Assembly (NCBI GenBank): GCA_910587285.1 | Contig: CAJULM010000018.1 | Coordinates: 1 to 50,063, forward strand | Reading direction: 5' to 3' | Length of the DNA stretch: 50,063 nt | From: an uncultured Oscillospiraceae bacterium | GTDB taxonomy: Bacteria; Bacillota; Clostridia; Oscillospirales; Oscillospiraceae | In this document: piece after piece, positions 31,126 to 37,828 of the stretch | How positions within the stretch are numbered: the first letter of the stretch is position 1 | How the letters are laid out: the number at the start of each line of letters is the position of its first letter | Translations under genes and position numbers: made by a program | The notes under the pieces: model-generated | Database searches by the model: none | Told to the model about the DNA's origin: nothing | Seen by the model: the letters and a program-made list of their open reading frames with translations, nothing else

Positions 31126-31173
31126 CCCGCCGCAGGGGGCGCCTGTGGCGGCGGGATGAGTTCACACAGGCGC
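31126..31173 (+). other. Leader hairpin that can mask the first aptamer
   Basis: CCCGCCGC (31126-31133) pairs with GCGGCGGG (31148-31155). Alternatively GCGCCTGTG (31139-31147) is the exact complement of CACAGGCGC (31165-31173), which is the 5' flank of the first GEMM aptamer, giving two mutually exclusive folds. Confidence 0.5.
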
Positions 31174-31257
31174 ATTGGCAAACCACGGGAAACTGTGGGG
31201 CGCAAAGCTACGGGACTACCGCAGCGGAGACCTTTCCGATGCTACGTTGGCCGGGTT
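31160..31257 (+). promoter_or_regulatory. c-di-GMP-I (GEMM) riboswitch aptamer 1
   Basis: Contains the GEMM-I core: GGCAAACC (31177-31184), a P2 stem capped by a GAAA tetraloop (CCACGG/CUGUGG), then GGCGCAAAGC ending at 31208, then the P3 region with GCTAC..TTGGCC. First of three tandem units. Confidence 0.85.
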
Positions 31258-31343
31258 GCGATTTAGGCAAACCATTGGAAACGATGGGACGCAAAGCCAG
31301 AGGCGTCGGGGCGGAGTGATCCGTACCCACGCTCGTTCGGTTG
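31258..31343 (+). promoter_or_regulatory. c-di-GMP-I (GEMM) riboswitch aptamer 2
   Basis: GGCAAACC (31266-31273), P2 CCATTG-GAAA-CGATGG, GGGACGCAAAGCC (core CGCAAAGC 31290-31297), then P3. It starts 89 bases after unit 1 with a different P2 and P3 sequence that keeps the pairing, i.e. compensatory changes. Confidence 0.85.
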
Positions 31344-31478
31344 CACGGCAAACCACGGGAAACCGTGGGACGCAAAGCTATGGGGCCTAAGGGGCAGTGG
31401 TTCAGGGGGAGTCCCCCTGAGTTCGTTCCGCGAGGAACGAACTCAGCCGTATCTATGGCAGCCCGGCTACCGGACCTC
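31344..31478 (+). promoter_or_regulatory. c-di-GMP-I (GEMM) riboswitch aptamer 3 with extended P3
   Basis: GGCAAACC (31347-31354), P2 CCACGG-GAAA-CCGTGG, GGGACGCAAAGC (core 31371-31378) and the 3' signature ATGGCAGCCCGGCTACC (31455-31471). P3 carries two inserted perfect hairpins (31402-31420 and 31419-31444) that are not in the minimal aptamer. Downstream, CTTTGC can pair with GCAAAG directly in front of the RBS (31501-31506), suggesting translational control. Confidence 0.88.
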
Positions 31479-31513
31479 TTTGCGTCCGAGCAATGCAAAG
31501 AAAGGAACAGAGA

Positions 31514-33148
31514 ATGAAAATGTTTGAGACGTTTGGTAGGCGCGGCTTTGCCGTGCTCACCTCCATGGCGCTGTGCGCCGGTTTGGTTCTGCCGTCTTTT
31601 GCAGCGAGCTTCAGCGACCTCAACAATGCCATTAACGGCACATACCAGGGGGACGCGTTCTCTTTTGATGATGGCAAGATCACGTTGAAGGAGGACGTTG
31701 TCAATACTGGCAGCGAAGACAGCATCACCATCGGCAGCGACAAAAATGTTACGTTGGACTTGGCCAGCTGGAAAGTTGATTATTCTGAAAAGGGTACAGG
31801 TTCCACGATTTGGGTGAACGGCGGTAAACTGACCCTTGAGGACAGCGGCCGCGTGGATGAAGATGGGGAGCAGGTGTCCGGTCAGGTCACCGGAGGCAAG
31901 AATTCCGGCGTCTATGTGGAAGAAAACGGTTCTTTCACTATGAATGGCGGCGTTATTACGGGCAACGCCGGCAAGGATGGCGCCGGTGTGAATGTGTACA
32001 ATGGTGCGTTTCATATGACCGGCGGCGAAATCAGCGGCAACACTGCGAAGAACAATGGCGGCGGCGTGGCCGTAGGTAATCGTAATATGGGTAATGCGGC
32101 TACGTTCACCATGGAGGGCGGCAAAATCACGGGCAACACTGCAACGAACAGCGGCGGTGGCGGCGGTGGTGGCGTCTGGGTGAAGAACGGCGCTGAGTTT
32201 GTCATGAACAAGGGCGAGATCACTGGCAACACGATTACCGGTGCGAACTGCGGTGGCGGCGGCGTTGGCGTTCACCAGGGCAGCTTTACCATGAACGGCG
32301 GATTGATTGCCGATAACACTGCCGCCAGAGGCGACGGTGTACAGGTACATGGGACGACGGGCAGTGGTGCAAACCAGGGACCTGGCTCCTTCACCATGAC
32401 TGACGGCACCCTAAAGGGTGACGTTACAGTGGTAGACGAGGGCGGAAATGTTTCTGTGTCGGTGGAGGGCGGCAATGTGTCCAGCTTGGACGACAAGTAC
32501 CTCGACGGCAAGGGCCTGGTAGACAACGGCGACGGCACCAGCAGGGTGGTAACTCATGGTGATGAGAACCATACCTGGGGCAGCTGGGGCGACTGGACCG
32601 ACAACGGCGACGGCACCCAGACCCGTGTCCGCGATTGCTTGGTCCGGGGCTGCGAGACGTCGGATTCTATGACCGAGGAGATCCCCTCTGAGCCCACCCC
32701 TCCCACTCCCCCCACCACCCCAACCACCCCCGATGAGCCCGTAATTGACTTGGGGGAGGAAGAGGTCATCGACATCGACGACCCCGCCGTGCCCCTGGCT
32801 GCCGGCCCTGTGACCCGCGGGGAGTTCCTGGACTATCTGTGGCGGCACGAGGGAGAGCCCGCGGCTACGGCCCCTGACTTTACCGACGTGCCTGGGGACC
32901 ACGAGTACGCCCCCGCCATCGGCTGGGCCCAGTCCATCGGCATTCTGGAGCGGGTGGCTCCCGGAGACAGCTTTGACCCCGACGAGCTGGTCACCGTGGC
33001 CGCCGTGCGGGATATTCTGATTGAGTTCGCCGAGTATGCGGGCATGGAAATGCCCGAGCTCGCCACCCTGATGGGTGAGGACGACGAGGCGGTATTGAAC
33101 TGCGACGAGATACTGGCTGAATTCTTCGGCGAGGAGCCGGCGGAATAA
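31514..33148 (+). CDS. Secreted beta-helix surface protein with SLH domain
   Basis: 544 aa. Signal peptide at residues 1-31 (basic MKMFETFGRR, hydrophobic FAVLTSMALCAGLVL, cleavage near SFA-A). Residues about 60-310 form repeats of the Pmp/right-handed beta-helix kind: NGGVITGN, TGGEISGN, EGGKITGN, NKGEITGN, NGGLIADN, DGTLKGDV, with glycine runs. A threonine/proline linker (TPPTPPTTPTTPDEP) leads to an acidic segment and one S-layer-homology domain (about 438-510, TRGEFLDYLWRHEGEP, FTDVPGDHEYAPAIGWA). SLH domains bind secondary cell wall polymers, so the protein is displayed on the cell wall, likely as an adhesin. Start at 31514 has AAAGGA seven bases upstream. Regulated by three c-di-GMP-I aptamers, linking it to the motile/sessile switch. 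Confidence 0.9.
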   Translation: MKMFETFGRRGFAVLTSMALCAGLVLPSFAASFSDLNNAINGTYQGDAFSFDDGKITLKEDVVNTGSEDSITIGSDKNVTLDLASWKVDYSEKGTGSTIWVNGGKLTLEDSGRVDEDGEQVSGQVTGGKNSGVYVEENGSFTMNGGVITGNAGKDGAGVNVYNGAFHMTGGEISGNTAKNNGGGVAVGNRNMGNAATFTMEGGKITGNTATNSGGGGGGGVWVKNGAEFVMNKGEITGNTITGANCGGGGVGVHQGSFTMNGGLIADNTAARGDGVQVHGTTGSGANQGPGSFTMTDGTLKGDVTVVDEGGNVSVSVEGGNVSSLDDKYLDGKGLVDNGDGTSRVVTHGDENHTWGSWGDWTDNGDGTQTRVRDCLVRGCETSDSMTEEIPSEPTPPTPPTTPTTPDEPVIDLGEEEVIDIDDPAVPLAAGPVTRGEFLDYLWRHEGEPAATAPDFTDVPGDHEYAPAIGWAQSIGILERVAPGDSFDPDELVTVAAVRDILIEFAEYAGMEMPELATLMGEDDEAVLNCDEILAEFFGEEPAE

Positions 33149-33182
33149 GGCCCACTTCCTCCCTGGCACGCAATCCTTCACC

Positions 33183-33216
33183 AGCCCCCGGATTTGGTCC
33201 GGGGGCTTTCCCTTTT
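33183..33216 (+). terminator. Terminator after surface protein gene
   Basis: AGCCCCCGGA/TCCGGGGGCT stem (33183-33192 and 33198-33207) then TTCCCTTTTT. An almost identical terminator stands at 34624-34657. Confidence 0.93.
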
Positions 33217-33257
33217 TGCCCTGCTGTGCTACAATGGAGAAAAAAGGAGGGGATTTC

Positions 33258-34499
33258 ATGTCCATTGCGGCCCGACAGTTTCAAATGGTCTATCTCCTGC
33301 TGGAAAAGGGCCGCATGACCGCCGGAGAGCTGGCGGCGCGGCTGGAGGTGTCCCAGCGCACAGTGCTGCGGGATGTGGACGCGCTGTCCGCCGCAGGGGT
33401 GCCGGTGTATACCACCCAGGGGGCGGGGGGCGGCGTGGCGCTGCTGCCGGGGTATGTGCTGGACCGGGCGGCCTTCACGGAGGAGGAGCAGCGGCTGCTG
33501 TTGGCGGCGCTGAAAAGCCTCCCCGGCCGGGAAGGGGACCAGGCGCTGTCCAAGCTGTCGGCGCTGTTTCGCCGGGGCCCGGAGGATTGGCTTCAGGTGA
33601 ATCTGTCCCGGTGGGGAGCGGGGGCGGAGGAGAACGAGAAATTCCGCCTTTTGAAGCGGGCGGTGCTGGAGCGCCAGACACTGACCTTTGAATATGCCAG
33701 CTCCCGGGGGACCACCCGGCGCCGGCGGGTCCTCCCCGCCCGGCTGGTGTACAAGGGCCAGGGGTGGTATCTCCAGGCCCTCGACCTGGAGCGGGAGGAC
33801 TACCGCACCTTTCGCCTGACCCGGATTTTGTCCCCGGAGCTTACCGGGGAGGTATTTCACTGCCGGCTGGAGCCGCCGGAGATGGAGTTTTCCGGGGAAA
33901 TTCCGCCCCTGTTCCGGGCGGAGGTAAAGCTGCGCTTTGCCGCCAGCCTGGCCTACCGGGTATATGACGAGTTCGACCAGAGCTGCGTGGAGCGGCAGGA
34001 GGACGGCTCTCTGCTGGTGGAGGCGGTCTTCCCCGAGGACCAGTGGCTGTACGGCTATCTGCTCAGCTTTGGGCCGGGGGTGGAGGTGCTCTCCCCCGAT
34101 GTGCTGCGCCGCCGGCTGGCCGCCCTGGGCTGGAAAATATATTGGGCCCACGCCGGGGAACATGACACGCCCTGTCAGGTTTGCCGTGGTACAATGGAGC
34201 CATCCAAAATCAAGGAGGTTCCAACCATGGAAAACTACAAAGACATGAAATTCTGCCAGTCCTGCGGGATGCCCCTGGGACCCGATACGCCTCGCGGCAC
34301 CGAGGCGGACGGCTCCGCCAGCGAGGATTACTGCTCCTACTGCTACCAGGGCGGGCAGTTCGCGGGGGAGATGACAATGGAGGAGATGATCGACTTCTGC
34401 GCTCCCATGATGGTCCAGGGCAACCCCGGCATGACACAGGAGCAGGCCAAGGCCCAGATGCACCAGTTTTTCCCCATGCTGAAAAGGTGGAGGCGTTGA
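33258..34499 (+). CDS. WYL-domain (YafY-type) regulator fused to a zinc-ribbon protein
   Basis: 413 aa. N-terminal winged helix (residues 1-60: MTAGELAARLEVSQRTVLRDV) and WYL domain (about 135-210: LTFEYASSRGTTRRRRVLPARLVYKGQGWYLQAL), then a WCX-like C-domain ending near GWKIYWAH. From residue 324 (ATG at 34227) a PF12674-type zinc ribbon follows: FCQSCGMPLGP...EDYCSYCYQGGQF, usually an independent protein of about 85-90 aa. Between the parts, the DNA still has a palindrome TGACA-N5-TGTCA (34163-34177), a TGGTACAAT extended -10 box (34187-34195) and an AAGGAGG RBS (34212-34218). No stop separates them, so a fusion, or two products, can be made. AAGGAGGGG precedes the ATG at 33258. WYL domains sense nucleotide-like or nucleic-acid ligands; targets unknown. 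Confidence 0.85.
   Translation: MSIAARQFQMVYLLLEKGRMTAGELAARLEVSQRTVLRDVDALSAAGVPVYTTQGAGGGVALLPGYVLDRAAFTEEEQRLLLAALKSLPGREGDQALSKLSALFRRGPEDWLQVNLSRWGAGAEENEKFRLLKRAVLERQTLTFEYASSRGTTRRRRVLPARLVYKGQGWYLQALDLEREDYRTFRLTRILSPELTGEVFHCRLEPPEMEFSGEIPPLFRAEVKLRFAASLAYRVYDEFDQSCVERQEDGSLLVEAVFPEDQWLYGYLLSFGPGVEVLSPDVLRRRLAALGWKIYWAHAGEHDTPCQVCRGTMEPSKIKEVPTMENYKDMKFCQSCGMPLGPDTPRGTEADGSASEDYCSYCYQGGQFAGEMTMEEMIDFCAPMMVQGNPGMTQEQAKAQMHQFFPMLKRWRR
34163..34195 (+). promoter_or_regulatory. Internal promoter/operator-like segment within the fusion gene
   Basis: Palindrome TGACACGCCCTGTCA (34163-34177) followed by extended -10 TGGTACAAT (34187-34195); matches the look of a self-contained start for the zinc-ribbon part, with a good RBS at 34212-34218 and ATG at 34227. 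Confidence 0.5.
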
Positions 34500-34620
34500 G
34501 CCGTCGTGAGCAGCGCGGCTCCCCTCCGTCTCAGTCTGGTCTTCGGGGGCGTTTGCGTGCCCCTGCGCTCGGCTTCGCTGTGCTCCAAGCTCGCTCGCTA
34601 TCCGCTTCTCCGCGCTGCTA
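34499..34620. repeat. Partial copy of dispersed GC-rich repeat
   Basis: GAGCCGTCGTGAGCAGCGCGG matches the start of the repeat at 6318 and 6448 with one change, and GCTCGGCTTCGCTG matches the inverted internal block of that repeat. No gene was found in 34500-34711 apart from this repeat, the terminator and the proB promoter. Confidence 0.6.
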
Positions 34621-34623
34621 AGA

Positions 34624-34657
34624 AGCCCCCGGATTTGCTCCGGGGGCTTCCCTTTTT
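34624..34657 (+). terminator. Terminator before proB
   Basis: AGCCCCCGGA/TCCGGGGGCT stem with TTCCCTTTTT, nearly the same 45-50 bases as at 33183, including the following extended -10 promoter. Confidence 0.9.
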
Positions 34658-34665
34658 CCCTGTGC

Positions 34666-34676
34666 TGTGATATAAT
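34666..34676 (+). promoter_or_regulatory. proBA promoter (extended -10)
   Basis: TGTGATATAAT with TATAAT at 34671-34676; no clear -35 box. Confidence 0.65.
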
Positions 34677-34711
34677 AACCTTCACTTTCGTATGATAGCG
34701 AGGAAAAGCAA

Positions 34712-35500
34712 ATGAAGATTGTGGTGAAAGTGGGCACCTCCACCTTGGCCCATGCCACCGGGCGGCTGAATATCCGCCGGGTGGAGGCGCTGGTGAAGGT
34801 GCTGTCCGACCTGAAGAATCAGGGACACGAGCTGATTTTGGTGTCCTCCGGGGCCATCGGCATGGGGGTTGGCAAGCTGAACCTCCCCGGCCGGCCGGCG
34901 GATATGCCCACCAAGCAGGCCGCGGCGGCAGTGGGCCAGTGCGAGCTGATGTACACCTATGACAAGCTTTTTGGGGCCTATAACCACACCGTAGCCCAGC
35001 TGCTGCTCACGGCGGAGGATGTGAGCTTTCCCCAGCGGCGGCAGAATTTTGTCAACGCCATGGAGCGGCTTTTGCAGCTCAACGCCCTGCCCATCGTCAA
35101 CGAGAACGACGCCGTGGCCACCGATGAGGTGGGGGTGTCCACCACCATCGGGGAGAACGATACCCTGTCCGCCATTGTGGCCCAGTGCGTGGGGGCGGAC
35201 CTGCTGGTGCTGCTCAGCGACATCGACGGGCTGTACACCGCCGACCCCCGCAGGGACGACCACGCCGCCCTCATTCCAGAGGTGCGGGAGATCACCCCGG
35301 AGCTGAAAGGGCTGGCGGGGGCGGCGGGCTCCGCCCTGGGCACCGGGGGGATGGCCACCAAGCTGAGGGCGGCGGAGCTGGCCATGGCCTGTGGCTGCGA
35401 CATGGTGATTACCAATGGGCAAAGACCTGAGCTTTTGTATGATATCGCGGCGGGCGGTCCTGTGGGCACCCGCTTCGTGGGAAGGGGGAAGAACCAATGA
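34712..35500 (+). CDS. proB: Glutamate 5-kinase
   Basis: 262 aa amino-acid-kinase fold enzyme: first step of proline synthesis, ATP + glutamate to glutamyl 5-phosphate. Motifs VVKVGTSTLAH, LILVSSGAIGMGVGKL, LPIVNENDAVATDE, LLSDIDGLYTADPR and GTGGMATKLRAAELAMACG. The C-terminal PUA domain present in the E. coli enzyme is missing; this shorter form is common in Clostridia. Start ATG at 34712 with GAGGAAAAG upstream. Overlaps proA by four bases. In the usual scheme the product inhibits this enzyme. Confidence 0.96.
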   Translation: MKIVVKVGTSTLAHATGRLNIRRVEALVKVLSDLKNQGHELILVSSGAIGMGVGKLNLPGRPADMPTKQAAAAVGQCELMYTYDKLFGAYNHTVAQLLLTAEDVSFPQRRQNFVNAMERLLQLNALPIVNENDAVATDEVGVSTTIGENDTLSAIVAQCVGADLLVLLSDIDGLYTADPRRDDHAALIPEVREITPELKGLAGAAGSALGTGGMATKLRAAELAMACGCDMVITNGQRPELLYDIAAGGPVGTRFVGRGKNQ

Positions 35501-36753
35501 CGACGCAGGAACTGCTTCGGCGGGCAAAGGGCGCAAAAAGCGCCATGGCCATGGCGGACACCCAGACGAAAAACCGGGCGCTGCGGGCCATGGCGGAGGC
35601 GCTGGCGGACAATACCCAGTCCATCCTCACCGCCAACGGGCTGGACGTGATCGAGGCCAAGGGCACGGTGTCCCCCGTGATGCTGGACCGGCTGGCGCTC
35701 AACGAGGAGCGGGTGTTCAGCATGGCTCAAGGCATCCGGGACGTAGCTGCCCTGCCCGACCCGGTGGGAGCAGTGCTGCGCCGGGAGGTGCGGCCCAACG
35801 GGCTGGTGATGGAGAAAACCGCCGTGCCCATGGGGGTGATCGCCATCATCTATGAGAGCCGGCCCAACGTCACGTCAGACGCGGCGGCGCTGGCCCTGAA
35901 GGCGGGCTCGGCCTGCGTGCTGCGGTGCGGCAAGCAGGCCCACCGCTCCGCTGCGGCTATCGTGACAGCGCTGCGCCAGGGCCTGTCCGGGGCGGGGCTG
36001 CCCCAGGACGCGCTGGGGCTGGTGGAGGACGCCACCCGCCAGTCCGCCCACGAGCTGATGACGGCCGCGGGTCTGGTGGACCTGCTTATTCCGAGAGGGG
36101 GAGCGGGGCTCATCCGGGCCTGCGTGGACAACGCCACCGTCCCCGTCATCGAGACGGGCACCGGCATCTGCCACATCTACGTGGACCGGGACGCCGACCT
36201 GGACATGGCCCTGTCTATTGTGGAGAACGCCAAATGCTCCCGGCCCAGCGTGTGTAACGCCGCCGAGGTGTGCCTGGTCCACCGGGAGATTGCCGGGGCG
36301 TTCCTGCCCCGGCTGAAGGGCCGGCTGGTGGAGGCGCGGGGCCGGGCGGGCCTGCCCCCGGTGGAGCTGCGGCTGGACGCGGCGGCGGCGAAGGTGATCG
36401 CTGGAACCCCCGCCGGGCCGGACGCTTTCGACACCGAATTTTTGGACCACATTCTGGCCGTAAAGGTGGTGGACGGAGTGGAGGAGGCCTGCGGCCACAT
36501 CGCCGCCCACTCCACCGGCCACTCCGAGGCCATCGTCACCCGGGATGAGGGGGCGGCGCAGCGCTTCATTCGCGCCGTGGACTCCGCCGCCGTCTATTGG
36601 AACGCCTCCACCCGATTTACCGACGGCGGGGAGTTCGGTCTGGGCTGTGAGATGGGGATATCCACCCAGCGGCTCCACGCCCGGGGACCCATGGGGCTGG
36701 CGGAGCTGTGCAGCTATAAGTACGTTGTCCGGGGGACGGGACAGGTGAGATGA
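35497..36753 (+). CDS. proA: Gamma-glutamyl phosphate reductase
   Basis: 418 aa aldehyde-dehydrogenase-like, NADPH-dependent second step of proline synthesis. Motifs: MEKTAVPMGVIAIIYESRPNVTSDAAALALKAGSA (read in parts), LIPRGGAGLIR, and the catalytic-cysteine region KCSRPSVCNAAEVCLVH; C-terminal STRFTDGGEFGLGCEMGISTQRLHARGPMGL. Coupled to proB by an ATGA overlap, so both enzymes are made together, as their product is labile. Its stop lies in the first copy of the direct repeat at 36749-36794. No gene for proC is in the window. Confidence 0.96.
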   Translation: MTTQELLRRAKGAKSAMAMADTQTKNRALRAMAEALADNTQSILTANGLDVIEAKGTVSPVMLDRLALNEERVFSMAQGIRDVAALPDPVGAVLRREVRPNGLVMEKTAVPMGVIAIIYESRPNVTSDAAALALKAGSACVLRCGKQAHRSAAAIVTALRQGLSGAGLPQDALGLVEDATRQSAHELMTAAGLVDLLIPRGGAGLIRACVDNATVPVIETGTGICHIYVDRDADLDMALSIVENAKCSRPSVCNAAEVCLVHREIAGAFLPRLKGRLVEARGRAGLPPVELRLDAAAAKVIAGTPAGPDAFDTEFLDHILAVKVVDGVEEACGHIAAHSTGHSEAIVTRDEGAAQRFIRAVDSAAVYWNASTRFTDGGEFGLGCEMGISTQRLHARGPMGLAELCSYKYVVRGTGQVR

Positions 36754-36904
36754 GGAATGCCCGTCAGGGCGTTCTGAATTGAAGCGGACTTTGCTTATAT
36801 GGGGCCCCCACAAAGCCGTCGTTCAGGCTTTGTGGGGAGAGGAAGGGCAAGGGAGCGGGATGAGGAATGCCCGTCAGGGCGTTCCGAATCAAAGCGGACT
36901 TTGC
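36749..36904. repeat. Direct repeat pair flanking a hairpin element downstream of proA
   Basis: A 46-bp sequence beginning GATGAGGAATGCCCGTCAGG occurs at 36749-36794 and 36859-36904 with three mismatches. It contains its own GAATGCCC/GGGCGTTC hairpin. Between the copies is the hairpin GGGGCCCCCACAAAGCC...GGCTTTGTGGGG (about 36801-36838), which recurs inside mobC at 46410-46447. Confidence 0.75.
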
Positions 36905-36911
36905 CCTGACG

Positions 36912-36927
36912 TGTTTCACGTGAAACA
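36912..36927. other. parS centromere-like site (ParB binding)
   Basis: TGTTTCACGTGAAACA, a perfect 16-bp palindrome, matches the bacterial chromosomal parS consensus TGTTNCACGTGAAACA exactly. It is intergenic between proA and the leftward DUF6512 gene. parS sites cluster around the chromosome origin, so the window is probably origin-proximal. Confidence 0.88.
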
Positions 36928-36937
36928 TCCGTTCATC

Positions 36938-37462
36938 CTAAACCGGTATGGTCAGGAAGGTGCGCAGACCCTCGCTGAGATCGGCGAACAGCGCCGCCTT
37001 CGGCGGGAAAAAGGTGAAGCAAACGATGAGCGCGCCCAGCAGGCTGGATAGGACCCAGGCCCACCGCTCCGTGCCCGGCCACTCGCACAGCGGCCACAGC
37101 GCCCGGGGCAGAAGAAAGCCCAGGGCCAGGGGGACGAAGAACAGCAGCAGGTCCACCGCCATGGCCTCGCCCCGAAAAACCACATGGTAGAGATAGCCCG
37201 AGCCCAGCATGACAGCGCATACGGCAATTTGCGACAGCAGCCAGGGCGCGCGGCCCAGGCCGCCCTTTCCCCGGCCCAGAAAGAGCGCCGCCCCCAGCAT
37301 GGGAAAATAGAGCAGCTTCACGTGCTCCCATACGCTCTCGCGCACCGGGGAGATCAGCGCAAAAATTGGATTTGGGAACCACTGGTGGAGAAAGTGAAGC
37401 AGCACGCCCGCCGTGGATGCGGCCAGATAGGTAAGCAGCAGCGTTTTTGTCGATTTTTTCAT
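36938..37462 (-). CDS. DUF6512-family membrane protein
   Basis: 174 aa, six predicted membrane helices (for example TLLLTYLAASTAGVLLHFL, LLYFPMLGAALFLG, LLSQIAVCAVMLGSGYLYHVVF, VDLLLFFVPLALGFLLP, WVLSSLLGALIVCFTFFPP). The loop PVRESVWEHVKLLYFP is a conserved-looking landmark of DUF6512 proteins in Clostridia. AAAAAGGAGG precedes the ATG. It is monocistronic and convergent with proBA; function unknown. Confidence 0.78.
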   Translation of the reverse strand: MKKSTKTLLLTYLAASTAGVLLHFLHQWFPNPIFALISPVRESVWEHVKLLYFPMLGAALFLGRGKGGLGRAPWLLSQIAVCAVMLGSGYLYHVVFRGEAMAVDLLLFFVPLALGFLLPRALWPLCEWPGTERWAWVLSSLLGALIVCFTFFPPKAALFADLSEGLRTFLTIPV

Positions 37463-37828
37463 GTGGGCCAGCCTCCTTTTTCAAATGGTATGCCCGAAAG
37501 TGGGCAAACTATGTTTGTCCCAAATAAAAATGTTTCGAGGGATGAAAATCGGCCAAATTCAGAAAATTGCCCTGGATTTTCCAGTATCATTTGAAAAAGC
37601 GGGCTGTGCCGGGACAATGGGCCCGGCCGGCTGTCAAACCCGCCTGACTTTGCCACGATGAAAATTCACTGTCGCCGCCATATTAACAGGGCGGGCGTTA
37701 GAGCGATTGGAGAGGAAACTCTCCCCAGCCGCCCGGACGCCCGCCAGTTTTAAACGGCGCGGTCAAGCGTATTTCCGCCCCGCGGGCGCGGAAATACCGG
37801 CCGGCCGCGCACAAATAAGAGGCGGTGA
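37463..37828 (+). other. Structured spoIVB leader region
   Basis: 366 bases without a gene. Two strong hairpins: an outer GGCGGGCGT/ACGCCCGCC stem (about 37690-37746) enclosing GGAGAG-GAAA-CTCTCC, and GTATTTCCGC/GCGGAAATAC (about 37768-37796). A CATATTA box at 37679-37685 resembles a sigma-G -10 element, but no convincing sigma-G -35 element is at the right distance. No known riboswitch consensus was recognised. Confidence 0.5.

Noticed and set aside
31900..32360. Possible repeat array / CRISPR in the GGC-rich stretch
   Set aside because: The periodicity is of coding triplets for GGxITGN protein repeats; there are no equal-length spacers.
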